This document shows positions 53,115 through 60,745 of a DNA stretch of 64,000 nucleotides, one piece after another. The translations under genes were made by a program, and so were the position numbers. The stretch is from positions 1 to 64,000 of the forward strand of contig NZ_JADWYO010000016.1 in assembly GCF_022414595.1 (NCBI RefSeq), written 5' to 3'. The stretch comes from Streptomyces sp. MUM 203J. Its GTDB lineage: Bacteria > Actinomycetota > Actinomycetes > Streptomycetales > Streptomycetaceae. Position 1 is the stretch's first letter. The number at the start of each line of letters is the position of its first letter. A model generated the notes under the pieces. That model did no database searches. It saw nothing but the letters and a program-made list of their open reading frames with translations, and had not been told where the DNA came from.

Positions 53115-54098
53115 GTGTTGTTCCCCTACATCGGCTCCGGCCCGTACTGCTTCTCCAACTCGCTCGCCATGGCTCTGGGGCCGGACTCGCCCGGCACTCC
53201 GGTGCTGGAGGTGCTGACGGGATCACCGTTCGGCTTCCAGCTGATCGGCGGGGTACTGCCGTTCTTCGACCCCTTCGGCTGGGACCCGGAGAACGGGCTG
53301 GAGTCGGCCCTCGGGCTGCTCGGGTGGGAGTGCCTGCGCACGGACGGCGAGAGCCCGGAGGAGGCCGAGGAGCGGCTGCGCCGGGCGGTCGAGCGCGGCC
53401 CGGTGCTGGCGGGCCCGCTGGAGATGGGCCTGCTGCTCCAGCAGCCCGGCTCCGGCACGGCCGTCGGTGCCGACCACTACGTCCTGGTGGTGGCCGTCGA
53501 GAAGGACACCGTGGTCTTCCACGACCCGCACGGCCACCCGTGGGCGACGCTGCCGGTACCGGCCTTCCTGGCCGCCTGGCAGGCCGAGCAGATCGGCTAT
53601 GTGAACCGGCCCTTCGTGATGCGGACCGGCTTCGCCCGCGCCCGGGAGACCGGCCCGGCCGAGGCCCTGCGGGCCTCGCTGCCGCGCGCCGCGGAGCTGC
53701 TGCGGGCCCACGAGACGGGCGCCGGGTCCGACCTGCCGCCCGGATCGCTCGGCGGCGCCGTGGGCCTGGAGCGGCTGGCCGAGCAGGTGGCGGAAGGGCT
53801 GGACCCGGACATCCGGCAGGTGATGGAGAAGTTCTCGCTCCGGGCCGGTGCCCGTCGCACCTCGGACGCGGCCGTCTGCCTCGCGGGGATCGGCTTCGCC
53901 GGCTCGGCCGGGGTGCTGACCCGCCAGGCGCGGATCCTGGGCAGCCTCCAGTACCCGCTGGTCACCTTGGACGACGCGGCCGTGGTGGCCGGGCTGCGCG
54001 AGCTCGCGCCGACCTACGAGGAGCTCCGGGCGGCCCTGCTCACCGAACTCGCCGGGCAGGGCGGGGCCCCGGCCCCCGGATCCGTGACGGCGGGCTGA
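53115..54098 (+). CDS. BtrH-N-like/papain-like protein
   Basis: A 327-residue protein resembling the butirosin BtrH N-terminal (C39-peptidase-like) plus DUF4872-type family. The N-terminus MLFPYIGSGPYCFSNSLAMA presents Cys12, and a His-containing GADHYVLVVAVEKDTVVFHD then PHGHPW is the likely second catalytic element. The C-terminal part is helical. BtrH transfers an acyl group between ACP and an aminoglycoside; relatives are found near non-ribosomal clusters, but no biosynthetic genes adjoin here. GTG 53115 is preceded by GAGG only 3 nt away, so the start is uncertain. Confidence 0.75.
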   Translation: MLFPYIGSGPYCFSNSLAMALGPDSPGTPVLEVLTGSPFGFQLIGGVLPFFDPFGWDPENGLESALGLLGWECLRTDGESPEEAEERLRRAVERGPVLAGPLEMGLLLQQPGSGTAVGADHYVLVVAVEKDTVVFHDPHGHPWATLPVPAFLAAWQAEQIGYVNRPFVMRTGFARARETGPAEALRASLPRAAELLRAHETGAGSDLPPGSLGGAVGLERLAEQVAEGLDPDIRQVMEKFSLRAGARRTSDAAVCLAGIGFAGSAGVLTRQARILGSLQYPLVTLDDAAVVAGLRELAPTYEELRAALLTELAGQGGAPAPGSVTAG

Positions 54099-54409
54099 CC
54101 CACGCGCCTCGCACCCGCACGTCGTCGCGGCGCCGGAACCGGTCCGCCGTATCGAGTCGCCCTTCCAGGCGGCGCAGTTCGCCCTCCGGCGGCGCGCGGC
54201 GCGCCCATCGGCCCGTCCCCGGCCGCTTCGCCGTGCGCGCAGAGCCATCACCGGCGTCGCTCGGCGTGGCCGCAGCCACCCGGCAGGCTTGCCCCCGCAC
54301 GGCCACCGCGCCGCTCCAAGGCCCAGAAACCAGAAATCCCGCCCAACTCGAAAGAGTTGAACGGGATCTCGTGAACCGTCTACGAGCGTACTCGTGAACG
54401 TTCCGTCTG
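54099..54409. other. Intergenic region before the tRNA gene
   Basis: No gene; contains hairpins at 54336-54367 (below) and ACGAG-CGTA-CTCGT near 54382-54395. The rest shows no coding character. Confidence 0.4.
54336..54367 (-). terminator. Terminator of the tRNA-Ala gene
   Basis: Two stacked stems ATCCCG / CGGGAT and CAACTC / GAGTTG around a GAAA tetraloop, separated by 2-nt internal loops, 43-74 nt past the mature tRNA end on its strand. Confidence 0.6.
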
Positions 54410-54483
54410 TGGACCTGAGGGGATTCGAACCCCTGACCCCCTCGATGCGAACGAGGTGCGCTACCGGACTGCGCCACAGGCCC
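54410..54483 (-). tRNA. tRNA-Ala (CGC)
   Basis: A 74-nt cloverleaf: acceptor GGGCCTG/CAGGTCC with one G-U pair, D arm GCGC..GCGC, anticodon stem CCTCG/CGAGG around loop TTCGCAT (anticodon CGC, codon GCG, Ala), T arm AGGGG-TTCGAAT-CCCCT, discriminator A. CCA is not encoded. It stands alone, transcribed leftwards, with a hairpin terminator downstream. Confidence 0.96.
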
Positions 54484-54582
54484 TTGCGACGTGTGAAACA
54501 TTAGCACCCCGCTCCGGCTGCCAGGAAATCCGTTGGCCGGGTGGGCGCGAGACGTGGATCACGAGGGCGGCCGGGGACGGCG

Positions 54583-55692
54583 TCACTCGTTGGCGGCGCG
54601 GGGGCGGTCGTCGTCGGCGTACTGGTCGAAGAGGGGGGTGCGGGTGCGGTCGCGGGGGCGGCGGGGAGCTGTGGCGGAGGGGTTGGGGTTCTGGCGGGTG
54701 GGCGGGGGCGGGGTGGGCTCGGCCGGGGAGGAGCGGGCGGCGCTCCAGGTCTCCGGGTCGGTGACGTCCACGCCGCCCGTGGCGCGGGGGGCGACCGGGG
54801 CGGTGACGTAGGTGGGGAGGGGGACCGGGACGGGGTCCCAGCTGTCTCCGCGGACCGAGCCTCGGTCGCGCTGCTGGTCGACCCACTCCGCGTGGTCGGT
54901 CTGCTCGACCAGGGCCCGCCGGTCGGCCTCCGCCGGGGAGACCGGCGGCACCGCGGGCTCGTGGGGCGGGGCCTCGCCGTGGGGCGTGGGCGGCTCGGCG
55001 GCGTGGCGCGGCGCGCGGTTGTCGCGGAGGCGCTGGGCGGCGGCCTCGGCGCGGCGCCGGTCCATCACGTACACGAAGCGGCGGCGCTCCTGGCGGCGCA
55101 GGTACACGATGTACGCGCTGAGCAGGACGGCCGGGACGGCGGGTGCCCACAGGAAGGCCAGTCCGCCCACCGCCGCGGCGATCGCGCCGAGCGTGAAGGC
55201 CAGGAACAGGACGACCGTCGTACGGCGGCGGCGCGCCAGCACGCGGGAGCGGCGGGCCCGCTCGGCGGCCACGCGGGACGCGCGGTTCGCCCGGACGGAG
55301 GCGGCCGACCGAAGTGCCGGGGCAGCCTCGGGGCGGGGGGACGGCTGGGGCTGCCGGGGCTTCCTGGGCGGGGCCTCAGCCGGCTCCAGGCGCGCCTCCG
55401 TGTGGTCCGGAGGTGCGGCGAAGGCCCGGACGTCGACCGAGTCCAGCTGCTCGGTCCGAGCGTCCGGGTCCACGTCGGGCACCCGCCAGTCCTCGCCGTC
55501 GCCGCGGGCGCGCAGCTCCTTGGCGTACCGGCGCTCCATCCCCGCCCGTCCGGACAGGAGCCGGATGGCGGTGCTGAAGCGTTCCGTCGGTCGAGCCTCG
55601 TTCAGCTCGTCCTGCCTGCGGAGCCACATCGGCACCAGGTAGGCGGCCCAGGCTCCGACGATGACTGCGTAGATGAGGCCGCTGCTGCTCAC
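54583..55692 (-). CDS. sepX: Divisome membrane protein SepX/GlpR
   Basis: A 369-residue membrane protein. The first helix is at the very N-terminus (LIYAVIVGAWAAYLVPMWLR), followed by RRQDELNEARPTERFSTAIR, the conserved opening of actinobacterial SepX/GlpR. A central pair of helices lies near residues 160-200 (TTVVLFLAFTLGAIAAAVGG, then LAFLWAPAVPAVLLSAYIVY). The rest is disordered and rich in Pro, Arg and acidic residues. In Streptomyces SepX stabilises hyphal cross-walls and sporulation septa; in corynebacteria GlpR is the membrane receptor of the MoeA-like protein Glp. The moeA-like gene 2 kb upstream at 57610 fits that partnership. GTG start. Confidence 0.88.
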   Translation of the reverse strand: MSSSGLIYAVIVGAWAAYLVPMWLRRQDELNEARPTERFSTAIRLLSGRAGMERRYAKELRARGDGEDWRVPDVDPDARTEQLDSVDVRAFAAPPDHTEARLEPAEAPPRKPRQPQPSPRPEAAPALRSAASVRANRASRVAAERARRSRVLARRRRTTVVLFLAFTLGAIAAAVGGLAFLWAPAVPAVLLSAYIVYLRRQERRRFVYVMDRRRAEAAAQRLRDNRAPRHAAEPPTPHGEAPPHEPAVPPVSPAEADRRALVEQTDHAEWVDQQRDRGSVRGDSWDPVPVPLPTYVTAPVAPRATGGVDVTDPETWSAARSSPAEPTPPPPTRQNPNPSATAPRRPRDRTRTPLFDQYADDDRPRAANE

Positions 55693-55816
55693 GCCTCACA
55701 CGGTAGAGGTGTTCGCGGGAGCCCATCGGCCAATTGGGCCGGTGTGTCGCACGATCTGGCTGATATGCCTGACATTTTTTGTGATTGTTCAGATCGAATG
55801 TGGTCGCGAGCGCCAT

Positions 55817-55836
55817 TAATTCGAACACTTGAATTA
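55817..55836 (-). terminator. AT-rich dyad at the end of rimJ-like gene
   Basis: TAATTC-N8-GAATTA, overlapping the TAA stop of the rimJ-like gene, in an unusually AT-rich 140-nt gap. It may end that transcript. Confidence 0.4.
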
Positions 55837-56457
55837 TTTCGCGGGATGCTGGCGCCTCGCTGCGTGCCAGCGCCGCAGCAGACCCTCCGGAACCTCCTCG
55901 GACGTCAGTGCGAAGACCAGATGGTCCCGCCAGGCGCCGTCGATATGGAGGTAGCGGGGGCGCAGGCCCTCCTCGCGGAATCCCAGTTTCTCCACGACCC
56001 GGCGGCTGGGCGCGTTCTCCGGGCGAATGCACACCTCTATGCGGTGCAGGCCCACCGCGCGGAAGCAGTGGTCGGTCACCAGTGCCACCGCCGTCGGCAT
56101 CACGCCCCGCCCGGCCACCTCCCGGTCCACCCAGTAGCCGACGTGGCCGGAGCACATCGAGCCCCAGGTGATCCCGGCGACGGTCAGCTGGCCCACCAGC
56201 CGCCCCCGGTACTCGATGACGAAGGGCAGCATCCGGCCGGCGTTGGCCTCGGCCCGCAGATGCCGGACCATCTGCCGGAACGTGGGGCGCTGGACCGGCG
56301 GTGCCCCCGGCGGAGGCGGCGGGATGGTGGCCTCCCAGGGGCGCAGCCAGTCCCGGTTGCGCTGGTTGACCTCGCGCCACGCCTTCTGGTCGCGCGCCCT
56401 TATGGGGCGGAGGACCACGTCGCCGTCCACCAGGGTCGCCGGCCAGGCCGGGTTCAT
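55834..56457 (-). CDS. RimJ/RimL-type GNAT N-acetyltransferase
   Basis: A 207-residue GNAT of the ribosomal-protein alanine acetyltransferase group: VVLRPIRARDQKAWREVNQR at the N-terminus, GHVGYWVDREVAGRGVMPTA (acetyl-CoA loop) near residue 110, EVCIRPENAPSRRVVEKLGF, and RYLHIDGAWRDHLVFAL. RimJ acetylates ribosomal protein S5, but actinobacterial versions next to galU/moeA have no proven substrate. Its ATG overlaps the mogA stop (ATGA). It keeps the conserved place between moeA and sepX/glpR. Confidence 0.9.
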   Translation of the reverse strand: MNPAWPATLVDGDVVLRPIRARDQKAWREVNQRNRDWLRPWEATIPPPPPGAPPVQRPTFRQMVRHLRAEANAGRMLPFVIEYRGRLVGQLTVAGITWGSMCSGHVGYWVDREVAGRGVMPTAVALVTDHCFRAVGLHRIEVCIRPENAPSRRVVEKLGFREEGLRPRYLHIDGAWRDHLVFALTSEEVPEGLLRRWHAARRQHPAK

Positions 56458-56948
56458 GACGCCGCCGGCCTCGGGTGGTCGCCGCCGCGCAGCTGGTCGA
56501 CCGCGTGGACGAGGAGCCGCTCCAGGACGGCGAGACCGTCCCGCACGCCTCCGGTGGAACCGGGCAGGTTGACGATCAGGGTGCGGCCCGCGACCCCGGC
56601 CAGGCCCCGGGACAGCGCGGCCGTCGGGACCTTGTCGCGGCCGTGGGCACGGATGGCCTCCGGGATGCCCGGCACCTCGTGGTCGAGGACCCGGCGGGTG
56701 GCCTCGGGGGTGGCGTCGGTCGGGGAGATGCCGGTGCCGCCGGTGGTGAGGATGACGTCGTACGACGCCTCGACCCCGGCGCGCAGGGCCGCCTCGACGG
56801 GGTCGCCGTCGGGGACGACCTGCGGGCCGTCGACACTGAAGCCCAGCGCCTTGAGGCCGTCGGCCAGGATGGGCCCGCCCTTGTCCTCGTACACCCCGGC
56901 CGCCGCCCGGTTGGAGGCGGTGACGACGAGCGCCCTGTACGCGGTCAC
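56454..56948 (-). CDS. mogA: Molybdopterin adenylyltransferase
   Basis: A 164-residue MogA/MoaB protein. Motifs: [20 protein letters not shown] at the N-terminus, [20 protein letters not shown] (the MPT-binding G-G-T-G loop) near residue 65, and [18 protein letters not shown]. It adenylates molybdopterin before molybdenum insertion. GTG 56948 overlaps the moaC stop (GTGA), and its own stop overlaps the next gene, so moaC-mogA-rimJ are translationally coupled. Confidence 0.94.
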   Translation of the reverse strand: MTAYRALVVTASNRAAAGVYEDKGGPILADGLKALGFSVDGPQVVPDGDPVEAALRAGVEASYDVILTTGGTGISPTDATPEATRRVLDHEVPGIPEAIRAHGRDKVPTAALSRGLAGVAGRTLIVNLPGSTGGVRDGLAVLERLLVHAVDQLRGGDHPRPAAS

Positions 56949-57424
56949 GCGCGGCTCCAGTCCCCGGACTTGCCGCCCGTCTTCTCCTCCACCCGCACGT
57001 CGGTGATGACGGCGCCCTTGTCGACGGCCTTCACCATGTCGACGACCGTCAGGGCCGCCACGGACACGGCCGTCAGGGCCTCCATCTCGACGCCCGTCCG
57101 GTCCGTGGTCTTCACCGTCGCGGTGATCTCGACCGCCTCGTCGGTGACCGCCAGGTCCAGTTTCACGCCGGAGACCGCGAGCGGGTGGCACAGCGGAATC
57201 AGGTCGGGCGTGCGCTTGGCGCCCATGATCCCGGCGATCCGGGCGGTGGCGAGCGCGTCGCCCTTGGGGACGCCCTCGCCGCGCAACAGCTCCACCACGC
57301 GCGCGCAGACCAGGACCCGGCCGCTGGCACGGGCGGTCCGGGCGGTGACGTCCTTCGCGGAGACGTCCACCATGCGGGCGGCACCCGCCTCGTCGATGTG
57401 GGTCAGGCTGCCTTGCGTACTCAC
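56945..57424 (-). CDS. moaC: Cyclic pyranopterin monophosphate synthase
   Basis: A 159-residue MoaC. Conserved: [34 protein letters not shown] loop ([20 protein letters not shown]), [20 protein letters not shown] and the terminal [15 protein letters not shown]. It converts the MoaA product to cPMP in molybdenum cofactor synthesis. GTG 57424 has GGCGGAG 4-5 nt upstream. It starts the moaC-mogA-rimJ unit, 185 nt past moeA. Confidence 0.95.
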   Translation of the reverse strand: MSTQGSLTHIDEAGAARMVDVSAKDVTARTARASGRVLVCARVVELLRGEGVPKGDALATARIAGIMGAKRTPDLIPLCHPLAVSGVKLDLAVTDEAVEITATVKTTDRTGVEMEALTAVSVAALTVVDMVKAVDKGAVITDVRVEEKTGGKSGDWSRA

Positions 57425-57609
57425 TGCACTCCGCCTCGCGATCTGGCGCCGGTTCTCGTCTTGTCGGCTCGGTGGCGGACACCGTACCGCCACGGGTGCC
57501 GGGCCGGGCCGGGTGGTTCGGCCGGAGAGGGGCCCCGGCCGCCCTCGGGAGCCGGGACCGGGGCCAGGGCCCGGTCCGGCTTCGCGGCCGGGTGCCCCGG
57601 CGGCGCGCC

Positions 57610-58929
57610 TCAGCCGAGCCGCACGACCTCCAGCTGCGTGCCCGGCTCCACGTGCGTGACGTCCTCCGGTACGACGAGCAGCGCGTCGGCGTGCGCCAGC
57701 GCGGCGATCAGGTGGGACCCGGCACCGCCCACAGGAGTGACGGTACCCGCCTCCGCGTCGTACGTCCCGCGCAGGAACTGGCGCTTCCCCGCCGGGGACG
57801 TGAGCGGCTTGTCGGCGGACAGCGCGGCTCGCGCGCGAGGACGGTGGATGTCCTTCAGGCCCATGAGGGTGCGGATCGCCGGGCGGACGAACAGCTCGAA
57901 CGACACGTACGACGAGACGGGGTTGCCCGGCAGGGCGAGCAGCGGGGTGTGGTCGGGTCCGATGGTGCCGAAGCCCTGGGGCTTGCCCGGCTGCATGGCC
58001 AGCCTGCGGAACTCCACGCCCCCGAAGCCCTCGCCCTCCTCGTCGTCTCCCCCGGGGGCTCCCGCCAGGGCCTCCTTCACCACGTCGTAGGCGCCGACGC
58101 TGACCCCGCCCGTGGTGACCATCAGGTCGGCGCGCACGAGCTGGTCCTCGATGGCGGACCGCAGCCCGTCCGCGTCGTCGGTGACGGCACCGACCCGGTA
58201 GGCGATGGCGCCCGCGTCGCGCGCGGCGGCGCTCAGGGCGTAGCTGTTGGAGTCGTAGATCTGGCCGGGGCCCAGCTCCTCGCCGGGCTGGGCCAGTTCG
58301 CTGCCGGTGGACAGCACCACCACGCGCGGGCGGGGCCGCACCCGGACCGTGCCGCGGCCGATGGCGGCGAGCAGGCCGATCTGTGCGGGCCCGAGCACCG
58401 TGCCGGCCGCGAGCGCGGGCTCGCCCGCCCGGACGTCGCTGCCACGCGCGCGTACATGGGCGCGGGCCAGGGCCGGGCGGTGCACACGGACCTCGCCCGC
58501 GGCGTCCTGGGGGGCGGCGCTGGCGGCGCGCATGGCGGTGGCCGCGCCGCCGCCGCTGCCCCCGTCGGTCCACTCGACCGGGACGACCGCCTCCGCGCCG
58601 GGCGGAAGCGGGGCACCGGTCATGATGCGGGCGGCCTCTCCCGGGCCGACCTCGGGCAGGGCGCCCGTGCCGGCCGCGACGTCACCGATGACGGTGAGGA
58701 CCGCGGGAAACTCCTCGCTGGCGCCCGCGACATCCGCGACGCGCACCGCGTACCCGTCCATGGAGCTGTTGTCGAACGGGGGAAGGGCGACGGGCACCGT
58801 GACGTCGTCGACCAGGACACAGCCCTGGGCGTCGGGGAGCTGCAGCTCGATCGGGTCGAGCGGGCGGATCGAGGCCAGGATGTCCTCCAGGTGCTCGTCC
58901 ACCGTCCAGGTCGTACGCACAGTGCTCAC
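57610..58929 (-). CDS. moeA: MoeA/Glp-type molybdopterin molybdotransferase
   Basis: A 439-residue MoeA/gephyrin-E-like protein. N-terminal [15 protein letters not shown], the [14 protein letters not shown] motif with its Asp near residue 58, [17 protein letters not shown] loop ([20 protein letters not shown]), [14 protein letters not shown] near 205, [18 protein letters not shown] near 275, and [20 protein letters not shown]. It inserts molybdate into adenylated molybdopterin. In corynebacteria the copy beside glpR (called Glp) is a divisome protein, and the same neighbourhood is seen here, so a moonlighting role is likely. Start GTG 58929, just after galU (5-nt gap). Confidence 0.92.
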   Translation of the reverse strand: MSTVRTTWTVDEHLEDILASIRPLDPIELQLPDAQGCVLVDDVTVPVALPPFDNSSMDGYAVRVADVAGASEEFPAVLTVIGDVAAGTGALPEVGPGEAARIMTGAPLPPGAEAVVPVEWTDGGSGGGAATAMRAASAAPQDAAGEVRVHRPALARAHVRARGSDVRAGEPALAAGTVLGPAQIGLLAAIGRGTVRVRPRPRVVVLSTGSELAQPGEELGPGQIYDSNSYALSAAARDAGAIAYRVGAVTDDADGLRSAIEDQLVRADLMVTTGGVSVGAYDVVKEALAGAPGGDDEEGEGFGGVEFRRLAMQPGKPQGFGTIGPDHTPLLALPGNPVSSYVSFELFVRPAIRTLMGLKDIHRPRARAALSADKPLTSPAGKRQFLRGTYDAEAGTVTPVGGAGSHLIAALAHADALLVVPEDVTHVEPGTQLEVVRLG

Positions 58930-58934
58930 GGGGC

Positions 58935-59837
58935 CTACATCTCCTCGGTGACGTAACTGCGGAGCCAGGTGCGGAACTCCGGTCCCAGATCTTCACGTTC
59001 GCACGCGAGTCTGACAATCGCCCGGAGGTAGTCACCGCGGTCGCCGGTGTCGTAGCGGCGGCCCTTGAAGACGACTCCGTGGACGGGGCCGCCCGCGGAC
59101 TCGTCCTTGGCGAGCATCTGGAGGGCGTCGGTGATCTGGATCTCGCCGCCGCGGCCCGGCTTGGTCTGACGCAGTATCTCGAAGACGGCCGGGTCGAGGA
59201 CGTACCGGCCGATGATGGCGTAGTTGCTGGGCGCGTCCGCCGCGTCCGGCTTCTCCACCAGATCGGTCACCTTGACGACGTCGCCCCCGCCGGCGGGCTC
59301 GACGGCCGCGCAGCCGTACAGGTGGATCTGGGAGGGGTCGACCTCCATGAGGGCGATGACGCTGCCGCCCTGCTGCTCCTGGACCTCCATCATCCGGGCG
59401 AGGAGGGGGTCGCGCGGGTCGATGAGGTCGTCGCCGAGGAGCACCGCGAACGGCTGGTCCCCGACGTGCGGCTCGGCGCACAGCACCGCGTGGCCGAGGC
59501 CCCTGGGGTCACCCTGGCGGACGTAGTGCATGGTCGCGAGGTCGTTCGACTCCTGGACCTTGTCCAGCCGGTCCAGGTCGCCCTTCTTGACGAGGGCCTC
59601 TTCGAGCTCGTAGTTGCGGTCGAAGTGGTCCTCCAGGGGGCGCTTGTTGCGGCCCGTGATCATCAGTACGTCCGACAGCCCGGCAGTCACGGCCTCTTCG
59701 ACCACGTACTGGATGGCGGGCTTGTCCACGACGGGCAGCATCTCCTTGGGAGTGGCCTTCGTGGCGGGAAGGAACCGGGTGCCGAGTCCCGCTGCGGGGA
59801 TGACAGCCTTGGTGATCCTGGGGTGCGACTGAGTCAT
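58935..59837 (-). CDS. galU: UTP-glucose-1-phosphate uridylyltransferase
   Basis: A 300-residue nucleotidyltransferase. N-terminal KAVIPAAGLGTRFLPATKATPKEMLPVVDKP, with the G-x-G-T-R-x-L-P loop; DQPFAVLLGDDLIDP near residue 127; VEKPDAADAPSNYAIIGRYV; and the terminal GRRYDTGDRGDYLRAIVR. It makes UDP-glucose for cell-wall glycans and trehalose. ATG 59837 follows TATCGT by 7 nt, so leaderless. First gene of the galU-moeA unit, divergent from 5-FTHF cyclo-ligase. Confidence 0.96.
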   Translation of the reverse strand: MTQSHPRITKAVIPAAGLGTRFLPATKATPKEMLPVVDKPAIQYVVEEAVTAGLSDVLMITGRNKRPLEDHFDRNYELEEALVKKGDLDRLDKVQESNDLATMHYVRQGDPRGLGHAVLCAEPHVGDQPFAVLLGDDLIDPRDPLLARMMEVQEQQGGSVIALMEVDPSQIHLYGCAAVEPAGGGDVVKVTDLVEKPDAADAPSNYAIIGRYVLDPAVFEILRQTKPGRGGEIQITDALQMLAKDESAGGPVHGVVFKGRRYDTGDRGDYLRAIVRLACEREDLGPEFRTWLRSYVTEEM

Positions 59838-59844
59838 GGCGTGC

Positions 59845-59850
59845 ACGATA
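59845..59850 (-). promoter_or_regulatory. -10 box for leaderless galU
   Basis: TATCGT on the minus strand, 7 nt before ATG 59837. Confidence 0.5.
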
Positions 59851-60020
59851 GCCGCTCGGTATGGGAGGAAGATAATCCTTCGATTAACTTGCTCCTCATA
59901 TAGGCGCATTCGGGAGTTTCGCCGGTAGGCCCGCCCCGAGGAGGGCCCGGACCTCGTTCGAGGAGCGTGAACAGTGTGAACGGTGTGGGTTACGTGTCCG
60001 ATGTGAGAGGTGTCGGTGAG

Positions 60021-60641
60021 ATGAACCGACAGGATGAGAATCCTATGGACAGTGCTGTTCCGGATAAGTCCGGGCTGCGGGGCGAACTGCTCGCCGCCCG
60101 CACGCTGCTGACCACCGAGGACGTGCGGCGAGCCGCCGCCGCCCTCGCGGACGAGGCGCTCGGGCTGCCCGAGCTGGCCGCAGCGGGCACGGTCGCGGCG
60201 TACGTGTCCGTGGGACGCGAGCCGGGCACACGGGCCCTCATCGAAGCCCTGCGCGCGCGGGGCGTGCGGGTGCTGCTGCCGGTGCTGCTGCCCGACAACG
60301 ACCTGGACTGGAGCGCGTACGAAGGAGCCGGGCAGCTGGTGCGGGCCCGGCTCGGGCTGCTGGAGCCGTCCGGGCCCCGGCTCGGCCCCGACGCCGTGCT
60401 GGAGGCCGACGCGGTGCTCCTGCCGGGGCTCGCCGTCGACGAACGCGGCATGCGGCTGGGGCGGGGCGGCGGCTCGTACGACCGCGTCCTGGCCCGCCTC
60501 GCGCGCGCGGGGGCGGACCCGGCGCTCGTCGTCCTCCTGTACGCGCACGAGGTGGTCGCGCGGGTCCCGGAGGAACCGCACGACCACCCCGTGCGGGCGG
60601 CGGTCACGCCTGGGGGCGTCCGGCGTTTCCCGGCGCCCTGA
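60021..60641 (+). CDS. 5-formyltetrahydrofolate cyclo-ligase
   Basis: A protein of about 206 residues of the 5-FCL family. LRGELLAARTLLTTEDVRRA at the N-terminus, VAAYVSVGREPGTRALIEAL, then VLLPGLAVDERGMRLGRGGG followed by SYDRVL (the family signature G-x-x-x-G-x-G-x-G-Y-Y/S-D) and a final AHEVVARVPEEPHDHPV. It recycles 5-formyl-THF to 5,10-methenyl-THF. Several in-frame starts exist (59967 GTG, 60021 ATG, 60045 ATG); 60021 is chosen for GGTGAG upstream. Divergent from galU, as in mycobacteria. Confidence 0.9.
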   Translation: MNRQDENPMDSAVPDKSGLRGELLAARTLLTTEDVRRAAAALADEALGLPELAAAGTVAAYVSVGREPGTRALIEALRARGVRVLLPVLLPDNDLDWSAYEGAGQLVRARLGLLEPSGPRLGPDAVLEADAVLLPGLAVDERGMRLGRGGGSYDRVLARLARAGADPALVVLLYAHEVVARVPEEPHDHPVRAAVTPGGVRRFPAP

Positions 60642-60745
60642 GGCGGGCCCCCGGGACGGGCCCCTGAAGCCCGGGCGGGCCCTCGGGGGCGGACCGGCGG
60701 CCCGGCCCCGGGGGGCGCCCCCTCGGCCCGGCCCGGGGCGGGGCC

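Noticed and set aside
60642..60745. GC-rich inverted repeats between 5-FCL and the acylase gene
   Set aside because: Many overlapping short GC palindromes but no single clear stem-loop; probably contains a terminator, not assignable.
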